64,000 nt of DNA, from positions 56,504,855 to 56,568,854 of the forward strand of contig OX326960.1 of assembly GCA_946800325.1 (NCBI GenBank), in the 5' to 3' direction. Shown here one piece after another: positions 47,918 to 58,386 of the stretch. The first letter of the stretch is position 1. Each line of letters begins with the position of its first letter. The position numbers were made by a program, and so were the translations under genes. This DNA is from Luzula sylvatica. Taxonomy: Eukaryota; Streptophyta; Magnoliopsida; Poales; Juncaceae. A model generated the notes under the pieces. That model made no database searches, was not told where the DNA came from, and worked only from the letters and a program-made list of their open reading frames with translations.

Positions 47918-49530
47918 CTTGTACTGATATATAATTTTGTACCTTCGTTATATTTTATTGTAGACAGCACAGTGGTTATTAAAGTCAGTCTGGTACTATG
48001 TTAGGCATGGTGCAAAATGCAAATTGGCTTGTGACAGCTATGTCCGAAGTCGGCAAGGCCAGCAAGTTGGTTTAAATTAAAACGGAACATTTTGTTTTGA
48101 CATTTTGTTTATTTTAACCAATAAGAGCGTGAAATCTCAGTAAAATAAATGATTAGGTTCGGTGTACATCAAATCATAATCTTAGCACTAGATTGGGAAC
48201 AACTAGTTTATTTATTTTGCATTATTGTTATTGGTGACGTGGTTTTAATGTTGCATTGAATTTAGTTAGAGAAAAAAAATTTAACTTGTCCTTACTTGGC
48301 GATTAACTTGACTAACAAGCCTAAATATATAAGCCTGCATTATTGTGATTAATACAGGTAACATGACAAGTGGAGTGTTGATATTTTCTCAAGTATTTTT
48401 CTTTGGACATTTTGGACAAATAAATATTTAAATGTTTAATTTCTCAAAGCGCAAGATATATCGTTATGTCCGAGTTTCATAAGAGCTTTAATCGTAATAA
48501 TATTATTTTGAAAAATTATTGATAAATCGTATGGTATAATATCAATCATGTAATATCTAATAAATAAGAATATTAAATAGATAAACTATCATTGATAAAA
48601 TAATAAAATATTATATATAATAGATATATCGTATTTTTTGCTAATTCGAAAATTATCTAATACGATATTTGTATATGTGCAACATACACCCTATGTACTT
48701 CGTCATCTCACTCAATGCAAGTGCGCTAAACAATTATGGTTGGACACAATACGAGCATCACGCCAAGTCCCGCATTTTATAAGAAGTAACAAGCATAACT
48801 CGAATTAAAAAATAGCATTTGCTTAAATTATGCCAAAACAAAGTATTAAACTTACAAAACGGTACAATAAAAAAATATCAATTATGGTTAAGAAAAAATA
48901 CTTTCACTACGACATGAAATATGCTACCACGATAGTTTTGCCTCAGCAAATCGTTATTTTTATAAATTATAAAGAGAGAACCGATTGAGTCGCTCGAGAG
49001 ATGGGTTTCTGGAACGATTCAAATGATTCTTGCTTCAAAATTTGTTTATTTTCTATACATCATAGGCAAATGCATTCTTATATTTGTATTTTTGTTTGTA
49101 TTTGTATTTGTATTTGTATTTTTATTTGTATGTGTATTTCGCGTAGTTGGTTCAAATTTTCGTTTGTTTGATTATCTTAAAAACAATGTCGATATTACTA
49201 ACAAATCTATCAAGTACGACGTGTAGGCGATATAGGTACAAAATGCAATAAAAAGATCAAGATAAACACAAGTAAAGATCATTCGAGAATGGTGAAGACA
49301 CCAAGGATCAAGACGTCGAAGAATCGCGAAGATACACACAAATCAAGACATCGAAGAATCACGGAATCAAGACATCGAAGATTTCACAAGTTCAGATATC
49401 ATACAAATCACCAAAATAACTTATAGCTATCCCTAAACTTGTTTATGAATTATTAAGCTCAAAATAAGTAAAGAAAATATATTTGAAATCCATCAAAATG
49501 ATGAAATAAAAAATAAGGCTGACAGAAATA
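47918..49530. other. Intergenic region, possible start of an old LTR
   Basis: No gene is seen. A GTATTT microsatellite lies at about 49083-49131. 49250-49400 has repeated ATCAAGACATCGAAGAATC phrases. This may be the left part of the older LTR proposed for the surrounding repeat. Confidence 0.4.
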
Positions 49531-49937
49531 TGTCCGTTGTAACAGAACTCCTCGTCCTATTCAAGAATGGCAAACACAGTATAGTCCGTTACAACGGATT
49601 CACCAGTCCGTTGTAACGGACACCAACCAAGCGTTGTAACGGAAGAATCACCGTTATAACGCTATATATTGCCTCCTTGAAGAAAAGTCACAGAAGAATG
49701 TCTGTTGTAACGGACAGTCCGGTCCGTTGTAACGGACATATGACTCACTTTAGTATACCACATTCTCTCTCCATGTCCGTTGTAACGGACAAGCTCGTAC
49801 CGTTGTAACGTAGTGTTCTTCGTTATAACGGAAAATAGAACCAACATGAGGCAGAGTCACTGGACAATGTCCTATGTAACGGACTTTGTGGTTCGTTACA
49901 ACGAGCTTCTTAATATTGCAGTCCGTTATAACGGACC
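49531..49937. repeat. Array of imperfect palindromes CCGTTGTAACGG (left part)
   Basis: About 13 occurrences of TCCGTTGTAACGGA or one- to three-base variants (CCGTTATAACGG, CCGTTACAACGG) lie 15-60 bp apart with unrelated spacers. The array continues at 55418-55520 on the other side of the copia insertion, so it was split by it. Spacing and spacer lengths are irregular, unlike a CRISPR array. Confidence 0.8.
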
Positions 49938-49942
49938 ATATT

Positions 49943-50500
49943 TGAAGGGAATTATCCCGTCCCCGGGCCCGCGCAGCGGATATGAAGCCCTGGTCCGGTT
50001 CCCAAATCCCGAGATCACGCCTTGACTTCAAGGGTACGATGCAAAGTAGGATAGACGATTACCAGCGTGAAATTGATCACGCACGACGGGTTGATCGCTC
50101 GCATCATTCTCTTCCTTCGGTGTCACGTTGGTGACTAACCCGTGCGTCCCATACCACACGTCTCCCACCGTCTTGACACGTCTCCGGTTGTCTTCATGCG
50201 TCCCTTGCCAACACGCTTCCACAGCCTTTCACTCATTTATTTCTTCGGTTTGATCACAACGAAGAGCCACAAATGTCGCTCCTCTACCCGTATCCACCGT
50301 GAGTCATAGCACCTCGGTCGCGGATGCACCTGCCTAGACGATGCACCGGCGAACTTGCATGATTGCTTTCGATTCTCTAGACGCAGAAAACTCTTTTCTC
50401 TTTCTCTTTTTCTCTTCGCACTCTTTCAACAACTTGATAAGAGTCTCTCTAATTTCTGGACTGAATTAGACTTCAATTGATCTGAATTGTCTGTATAGTC

Positions 50501-50560
<60 letters not shown>

Positions 50561-51053
50561 CCCTATTTATTCAACATAGGATAAGGATGGGCCAAAATGT
50601 ATGTATATCTACTATACACCTTTTCAAACAGAAACTGCATACACCCTTTCAGTATTCTGTTGAAACGAAATTGTTAAATCGTTCCAACCGACTTCAAACC
50701 TTCACGAAAGTTGTAGATAATCTTATTATCTTTCCAACCCAATTTGGCCGAACCCAATTGGAGTTCTGATTCGAAAGTTATGATGGTTTTACTAACTGTA
50801 TATCAAACTGTCGCACCCTTTCGGTATTTCATTAAAACGACACTGATACTTCGCTCAAATGAAATATATTTCTACATGAAAGTTCTAGATAATCTCATTA
50901 TCTATCTAACCCAATTTGAACCATTCAAATTGGAGTCGTTATCTGAAAGTTGTATCAGTTTTACTAAAACTGTTTCTTATGCCCACGAACGCGTACGTTC
51001 GTTTTTCCTTCTACGTACCATTTTAGCGTTGATCCAAAACTGTATTTCCTTCT
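49943..51053 (-). repeat. Long terminal repeat (3' LTR) of the copia element
   Basis: 1111 bp. It contains a long GA microsatellite (about 50506-50557) and an internal duplication: the segment around CACCCTTTCAGTATTCTGTTG (50640-50780) is a diverged copy of 50810-50960. The last base is T where CA is expected (CCTTCT instead of CCTTCA). Confidence 0.75.
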
Positions 51054-52473
51054 GTCTCCCACTCAGTTTCAGATCTACCTAAAATGTACTCATGTATATC
51101 ATATATACATTATATCAGAGAATCTAGCCCGCGTATCATATACGCTAAAGCCATGCACATCTCATGTGCAAAAACTTGCAATCAAGCCCGACATAGTACG
51201 ACTCATTGTGTGACCGTGTAGGTTCGTTTAACGATGGCAGTAAGTTGTTACGCATTACAAGCCCATGAGCGAGATCTAGTCACTCCATCATGGCTACCCA
51301 TGTTAAAACGAAAAATGATTGTGATCATTGTGCCTATCTCGAATAGCGGTTATTAGTTCTCTTGTTTACGATATCCGTTAATCAAAAGACATGATGGTAG
51401 TCATCCTTATATCTTGATTAACTATACTTATTTCTCGATTCCGAATTGAGTTAACAATTTCAATCGATATTAACCATTAATATCATTGACTACGGCCGTA
51501 GTTTTCGTTTATCAATTCATCGAGCGGCCTAAGAGATATCTCTTCCTTTCGGAATAAACAATTCCTATCTTGAAGACTCATATTGAATTCCGTGTTTCGG
51601 ACAATATCCAATGATGACCGTTTTGGCCCCCTGTTACGATAGGCGTAAGATCTTATCAAAGCATTGTGTTACGCACATAACGCAATCAATGGTCCCCTCA
51701 AGTGCGAAGAACCTAATACCCTACTCGTCGTGAGTCCATCTATAATGACTAAACCATGTCATGGTCTCGCGGCTTTGGTCATATCCAATATATGTCACCT
51801 GCCATATATCTACGTTTCCGATTCGACAAGCACCTTGTCCTATGATTAGCAAAACATAATCATCTCCTCGGCTAACGTACTAGTGTACGCGTTCAGTCTA
51901 TTATCAGATAATAGAAATGCTTCTCGCTTAAGCAAACCGACACGCGACTAGGAATGTTTAGAAATGAAATTTTAGGTGTGACAGTTTCGCTGCACACAAT
52001 ACAAATCCCAATGGATTTAAATACACATAACCATTATGTATATATATGTATAACCATTATACATTCACAAGAGTTAGTCTCATGTAATCACATTACATTC
52101 AAACTCGTGTGATTCCCTTGGATTTTATTGATGGTGAATTATACGCTTTATGTGTACGACATATAGCCACATACATATCATGACAGATATAATATATCCT
52201 CACATCAAATGTAAATATTCATATTATTATTTTTCGCCCTGTTTGATGCCTCACATCGAGCCGTAGGAAATTTTTGCCATTCGACATTTCGATTTAACTC
52301 CGCCAAGGAGTTATATGTTGAAAATCATTTTCAACAATATGTCGATATACGTGCTATAATATAGAACGAGGAACTTCTTAGATCTATCATATAGATCTTC
52401 ACGCTTAATTCATAAGCGGTCTCGCCTAAATCCTTTGTCGTTACAAGAAATATAACGCGCCTCCCACTAACCT

Positions 52474-52698
52474 TCATGTGTACACAAAGTTTCCATTCGT
52501 TCCGATAATGTTATAACAGTTTATAACTTTGTCAAAACGAATATTCCAATTCCGAGAAGCTTTCTCTAATCCATCATATGGATCGTTAAAGCGTGCATAT
52601 CCTTTACCGATTCTTATGAATCGACAAAACCATAAGGTTGTGTCAAGAACACATCCTTTCATAAAATTTCTGTCAAGAAATTCGGTTTTGATATCCAT
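52474..52698 (-). pseudogene. Copia reverse transcriptase fragment
   Basis: The minus-strand frame MDIKTEFLDRNFMKG...YDGLEKASRNWNIRFD matches the copia RT pattern DVKTAFLNG...YGLKQASRQWNIRFDE. Downstream (lower coordinates) the similarity continues through stop codons, with traces of the YxLGIKIYRDRS and LSQSTYI regions. The catalytic YVDD is not intact in this frame. Non-functional. Confidence 0.75.
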
Positions 52699-54061
52699 TT
52701 TGCCACATCACGTAGTCATAATACGCAACCATGGCAAGCATAATTTCGAGAATGTGAAAGCATGGCAACATGCGAAAACGTTTCTTCATAGTACGACTAT
52801 GAAATACTTGAAACTTTTCGCTACTAGCCTCGCTTTGTTATATGCGTATTCCTATCCGTGTCGGTTCTCATCTTGAAAACCCATTGACATTTCACGGGTC
52901 TAACCCTGAAAGTAATGAGATCAAATTCTAAACTTGATAATTTACACGGATCGAATCTCAGATTTCATGACATCATGTCATGTGGAATCGTTACTTTTCA
53001 TAGCATCTTTGTAGGATATCGAATCATCATATGATTTCGATCTATCATCATTAGCCACGATAAATCCGTATTTACCGGCTTATGATATAGCCCACTTGAT
53101 CTACAAAAAAATTCTTTTGTGTGTTCGACTTGCATTCATCAACTATTGATGAAGTCATGTCAACTTTGATCGGTACAATTTTCATTTTCAGATCACGAAC
53201 TCTTTCGAGATTTATTCTACTCCCACTAGCCCGCGTAGAGATAAATGGCATCAAGTTCCAAACTTGTGCGCATTATGTCCTCCACCAAGAAGGCATCTCT
53301 TCGAGCCACGAAAATCTCATTTTCGTCGGGACGTTAGAACTAATACCCTTTAGTTTCCTTAAGGATATATGATAAACGAACAATTTTCAGATTTGGGATC
53401 GAGTTTATTCGAAACAAATTTCGAAATATACTCACATGCTCAAATCTGTACAAATGACAACTTCAGAACCATTCCGATCCATATCTCATATGACGTATTT
53501 TGTACCGATTACAAGGTTTATGGTACATATCTCATATGCAACCATTCATTAGTGCCGCTGTCTCAAGGACGTATCCGGGATCCCCAAAACATTTTTGGGA
53601 GATCCGTTTGACTTATCATTTATTGAACCATGTCTTACATGCGTTCATTTCCTCTTTTCGAATACATCTCAATGTTTCGAAATGAAGATAATCGTGAAAC
53701 GATTCCACAATCATAAATGATCATCAATACTCATAACTCAAATATCGCCTGTTCGATCCTATCGAAGTGCGTAGCTCAAATACTCGCCTCCTCGATCCTA
53801 TCAAAGGGGCTTTGATTTTCTTGCTAAGTCGATTTTGTATTTTGTTTTTGAAACTCTTTGAACCTTTCAAAAGTCTCCGCTTCGGCACGCATTAAACAGA
53901 TGTTACCGTATCTACTTTAACCGTCCGTAAACAAGCAAGCTTGCTTGCTTGCTTGCAATAATTCATCGGATCTTTCTCCAACCTTTGGAGAATGACGCCC
54001 TTTGTCGTCTTGCCTCATAAATAAGTATCGCATTAATCAATCGAATCTAATTCGAATGATT

Positions 54062-54253
54062 CTAGCAATCCATCTCATGAAATCTAGATACGCGTATCTC
54101 GTTTATATGGCCAAGACGGCAACGCCAAAAGAAGCAATCAACTTCCATGTTTAATCCTCCTCGGATTTCACCATTCTTTGAGTCATTAGTTTGGACAACT
54201 CCTTGTCCGAACTTTCTGTTTGGAAAACATTTTCCCAAAATATCCTTAGACAT
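54062..54253 (-). pseudogene. Copia gag-pre-integrase fragment
   Basis: The minus-strand frame contains FFWRCRLGHINEIRVSRFHE, which matches the LWHxRLGHINExR signature of the copia gag-pre-integrase domain. It lies upstream, in minus orientation, of the RT fragment, as expected. Isolated and degenerate. Confidence 0.7.
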
Positions 54254-55089
54254 TTATTTCTTTCGATCCCCCCTTTGAATTACGAGGACATCCACGCATC
54301 TCTATGCTTTGGATTCCCCGGATACTCCAAGCATCTCCTATTCAAATTTACATCGCATCTCATGCAATTTCGGGATCGACTTATCTATCGAATGCATATG
54401 ATATTCGGTCACGAAGATCAAATCTCGTACCATCAACACACGAGTGTTAATCAAAGACCCATAAGGCGTCTCATAATCAACCTACTCTTTGAGCCGCATT
54501 GAACCATTCAACCCGATCTAGCTCTTGAAACTATTTCATGAGCGTTGTGTTTTACTTTCGTATGCACCCGAATTCTCAAAATAATTTTGAGAAATTTGCG
54601 TCTATACATGCCACCACAAGGCACGTAATGTCGCTCGATTCCTTCTTTAAGTTTATCGAACCCGGTTTTCTCTAAAGCCAAAGCCTCGGGCCCTGAATCT
54701 ACCATTTTTGTGTCCAACACGTTCCTTTAAGTCTAAGAACTATTCTTTGACTATCGAGGTTAATTACGATAATTCCGGCCCAAAAACCATCTATCATATC
54801 GAACTCATCGATATATTTGGTGTTGCTAGAAAACATAATTCTAAATGGATGATGAAGATTAAGCTCCTAACCGTGCATACTTAATCTATATGCTTATATG
54901 ATGATGATAGGAAAGTGTCATTTTATCGAATCGGTAACCCTCATACCGATACGGGACTCCAAGTCCATAACACTCAAGACCCATATTTCCGTTCCTCCCA
55001 CAAGTGACTTTAGCCTATCGGGTGGGATCCCGTTATTTAGGTAGGATGAATAAATAGGATCGTATCATTCTATTTATGACGAAAGTTAT

Positions 55090-55412
55090 GACTTTAACCA
55101 ATTTGGCCCAGCCCAATTGGAGTTCGGATGCGAAAGTTATGACGGTTTTACTAACTGTATGTCAAACTGTCGCACCCTTTCGATATTTCATTAAAACGAC
55201 ACTGATAATTCGCTCAAATGAAATATATTTCTACATGAAAGTTCTAGATAATCTCATTATCTATCTAACCCAATTTGAACCATTCAAATTGGAGTCGTTA
55301 TCTGAAAGTTATATCAGTTTTACTAAAACTGTTTCTTATGCTCACGAACGCGTACGTTCGTTTTTCCTTCTACATACTATTTTAGCGTTGATCCAAAGCT
55401 GTATTTCCTTCA
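55090..55412 (-). repeat. Truncated second LTR (5' LTR) of the copia element
   Basis: Collinear with 50730-51053. The remaining ~790 bp of this LTR and the primer-binding site are absent; internal-looking sequence abuts directly at about 55080. Confidence 0.75.
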
Positions 55413-55417
55413 ATATT

Positions 55418-55670
55418 TTCGTTGTAACGGACTATGTAATAATTTGAATATATTTGATGTAACGACTAGTTTGACTTGTGGTCCGTTATAATGGACCTCA
55501 TGTCCGTTGTAACGGACTGTGCAGAAAAAACAATTTAAGGGAAGAGTCTATGTGTTCTTTAAATAGAACCATTCCCTCATTCTCTCACCTCACTTCAACA
55601 ATCACATTTTCACATTCAAAAGAGAGAACCTTGCTAAATACTTCGAGCTTAAATCTTCTAAACATTCTTA
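55418..55670. repeat. Palindrome array (right part) and presumed LTR promoter
   Basis: Three to four further CCGTTGTAACGG-type motifs lie at 55420-55520. They are followed by TCTTTAAATAGAACC, which could be a TATA box, and a CT/CA-rich stretch ending ACATTCTTA. This reads like the U3-R part of an LTR in plus orientation. Confidence 0.45.
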
Positions 55671-55954
55671 GGGGCCGTTTGGCAAGCGGAATTAGTAGAG
55701 TGGAATTGGATTATAAGGTGGAGGAGAAAAAAGTTCTGGAATTAGTAATTCCACAGTTTGTTTGGACGCCCGAATTATAAGATGCTGGAAAGTATAATTC
55801 TTTGTTTGGTTGGTTAGAAAAATTCTGGAATTTCATTATTGAAAATATAGAACAAATGTTTGATTAAAATTAATACAATATAATAGTATTATCATATAGT
55901 ATTAAATTATTATATTATTATTATTATTATTATGTTATTATATTCTTCTTCTTC

Positions 55955-55986
<32 letters not shown>

Positions 55987-56888
55987 GTTATGGCATTATA
56001 ATATTATATTATTATAATGTTATAATATTATTATGATTATTATTATTATTATTATTGTTGTTGTTGTTGTTGTTATTATTATTATATTATATTATTGTAA
56101 TATCATTATTGTAATCAAATGAGTTTAAATAAATAAATAATATGATTATAATATAACATTATTAAAATATAAAATCATCATAATATTATTAATTGTAGTA
56201 ATATTATTGTACTAATTTTAATATTATAATAATAATATAATATTAATTATAATAATAATATAATATATTATAATATATATTCATAATACTTATATTAATA
56301 TTAATATTAAATTATTGTAAATAATACTAATATATTAATATTTTTATTTTAATGCTATTATATTAGCATATTCATATAATATACTATTATAATATTAACA
56401 TACTAATATTATTAATATTATTAATATATTAATTTTATTAATATTAATAATACATTAATATTAATAATAATACAATATATTAATATTACATAAATATATT
56501 ATAATAATATTAACATATTAATATTAATATTAATAAATTATTGTATTATTAACTAATAATATATTAATATTAATATTAATATTAATAATATACTCTAATA
56601 TTAATATTTTTATATAGTATATTAATATTATTATATTAATATTTATATAAATATATTGAAATAATATTAACATATTGCTATTAATATGTTATAATAATTA
56701 TTAATAATATATAATTATAATATTATTAGTTTAATATTATAATATTATTACTATATAATATAGTTATTATTATAATATCATTACAATATTATTATTATAT
56801 TATTTTTTATGTATTATTTTTTTTATTGTGATAATTTAATAATAATAATTATTATTATTATCTTATATCATTTAATAATAATAATAAC

Positions 56889-56927
<39 letters not shown>

Positions 56928-57070
56928 TCCATTATGTGTTTTCCTCCACCTTGACATTCTCCAAATTTGTGGAATTATAATTTGGAGAATTTGTGTGAAG
57001 AAGAAATTCCAAGAATAATATAGTTCTTTCGTTAATGGTGTGCCAAACAAGGAATTTAGGAGATGCTCCA
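55671..57070. mobile_element. TIR-like insertion filled with ATT/TTA repeats
   Basis: It begins GGGGCCGTTTGGCAAGCGG, a typical start of plant TIR elements. Inverted subterminal motifs (AAGGTGGAGGAG at about 55717, TCCTCCACCTTGAC at about 56941) and a TTTGGCA/TGCCAAA pair support two ends, with CTTAG on both sides. The core, about 55905-56935, is almost purely A/T with TTA, AAT and TTG microsatellites. The right terminus is weak. Confidence 0.45.
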
Positions 57071-57074
57071 CTTA

Positions 57075-57535
57075 GAGATTATTAGATCCTCCTTCTCCTC
57101 CATCAAATACGATTCCCAACTTGCGTGACCGTTCACGTTTAGTTCGTATTAGATAATTGTAATAGGCTAGTGCAAAGATTGTAAAGCCCGATATTGATCG
57201 ATAGAAATACGTGTAAATCGATATAGACAAAATCTTGGACGAGTGATTCGGGAATTCAATCGAAAGCCGAAAATGCGCAAGACATACCCGGAGACGTAGG
57301 TACTTGTATTCAATCGAATCGGTCGATTGAGCAAGTAGACGGTGAGTTAAAGCTACAAAGCAACCACCTACGAAACTCCGTCATTAAACATTGTGTGTTC
57401 AATTTGTTCGGTATTTGCATTATTCAATTCATATCATTTCCGCTTCCGCATTAATTTAGAATTTGTATACCTTAGCGCGAAAATTGCATATTAGGTTTAC
57501 CTATTCACCCCCGTCTAGATTAGAATTAACCAGCA
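57075..57535. repeat. Probable right part of an old (solo) LTR
   Basis: The segment ends TATTCACCCCCGTCTAG ... AACCA, resembling the 3' end of copia LTRs. No primer-binding site or internal region follows, so a solo LTR is the simplest reading. The inference depends on joining it across two insertions to 49531-49937. Confidence 0.35.
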
Positions 57536-57564
57536 CGTATTTCGTATATTCTTTGTATTTCTGA

Positions 57565-57760
57565 TTTCGTATTTAGGGTTTATGTTTTAGGATTTATGGT
57601 TTACGGTTTATGATTTGAGGTTCAGGGCTTATGGTTTAAGGGTAATTCGTAATTCACGATTTATAATTGTATTTGTAATTCAAGGTTTAGGGTTTAGGGT
57701 TTGAGCTTTAAGGTTTAGGGTTCATGGTTTGGAGTTCGGGATTTAGGGTTTAGGGGTAAT
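57565..57760 (+). repeat. Interstitial telomere-like sequence
   Basis: Irregular TTTAGGG, TTTATGG, TTCAGGG and TTTAAGG heptamers, with the best block GGTTTAGGGTTTAGGGTTTGAG near 57683. The plant telomere repeat is TTTAGGG. Two TAATTCGTAATTC-type spacers separate the blocks. Confidence 0.65.
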
Positions 57761-58243
57761 TTGTAATTCGTAACTCGTAATTCATAATTATATTTCTAAT
57801 TGTGACGTCGACGAACGGAGGAGTCCAACCCGTCGCGCGAGCATTTTAATTCTTAGGGCTTCATCGCCACCAACGTCACCTTTTCTCTCTCGAGTTCTTT
57901 ATTCGCAGGTGAATGAAAAGAGAAAGAGAGGGCGCGCTATTAGCAACACACGATCGTACAACAGTAAAAAAAAACCAGACGACCAAGAGACCAAACGTGG
58001 AAGAGCAAGAAAAAAAAATGCACAATATTTTACTTTAGTATCGTCTTATAATATTTTTTTGTCCGTTAATTAGTCGTCAATTTTACATGTACTTGTTATA
58101 TTTTTGTTATGTATTTTTTACAACAATTTGCGGCGGCAAATACTAAAATATCAGTCTTCCTCCTCTATTATGTTTACGAAATGGACTTTGTGGCCCAAAA
58201 GAGCAAATGCCGAAGGCCATCCTCACATGTGATTTCGCTCTCA

Positions 58244-58255
58244 TTTTGGCGGGAA
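58244..58255 (+). promoter_or_regulatory. E2F-binding site upstream of TONSOKU
   Basis: TTTTGGCGGGAA fits the E2F consensus TTTSSCGS exactly and lies about 135 bp before the chosen ATG. E2F controls plant S-phase genes, and TONSOKU acts at replication forks. A GGCCCA (site II) motif at about 58192 and a GGCGCGC at about 57931 add to the picture. Confidence 0.6.
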
Positions 58256-58307
58256 TATCTCTAAATCTCCCTCCCTCCATTTTTTCTCCGGGTGAGCTCA
58301 GCACTGA

Positions 58308-58320
58308 AAACCCTAACCCT
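58308..58320 (+). promoter_or_regulatory. Telo-box in the TONSOKU leader
   Basis: AAACCCTAACCCT, about 70 bp before the ATG, is a plant telo-box. These elements are typical of leaders and promoters of genes active in cycling cells. Confidence 0.55.
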
Positions 58321-58386
58321 GACAGTCAATGGGAGGAAGAAAGCATCCCTGAATCCCAATCCAATCAGATCAGTTCGAAACTACCA

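Larger units (their letters stand above)
49943..55412 (-). mobile_element. Degenerate Ty1/copia LTR retrotransposon, minus strand
   Basis: The 5.47-kb element starts TGAAGG and ends CCTTCA (inverted), with a 5-bp duplication ATATT (49938-49942 and 55413-55417). The plus-strand left LTR is 49943-51053 (3' LTR of the minus-strand element). It is followed by the polypurine tract, in minus sense GTGGGAGAC at about 51062-51054. The right LTR is truncated to about 55090-55412, so the 5' part and the primer site are missing. Copia remnants on the minus strand are in the right order: gag-pre-integrase near 54100, reverse transcriptase near 52500. Many stops and frameshifts are present. The aligned LTR parts (about 315 bp) show about a dozen mismatches by eye, so insertion is not very recent. 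Confidence 0.85.

Noticed and set aside
49531..49937. CRISPR-like array
   Set aside because: The repeated motif is only 12-14 bp and variable, the spacers vary widely in length, and the context is a plant nuclear transposon.
49943..55412. Integrated virus (pararetrovirus) instead of a retrotransposon
   Set aside because: LTRs, a 5-bp target duplication, a polypurine tract and copia-order domain remnants are present, and no movement or coat protein motif is seen.
56809..57071. Open frames with long Ile runs
   Set aside because: Translation of AAT/ATT microsatellite in either direction.
58207..58386. Upstream in-frame ATG for TONSOKU
   Set aside because: The extension covers the E2F site and telo-box and has no family counterpart. 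MGREEQDLK at 58387 matches the usual start.
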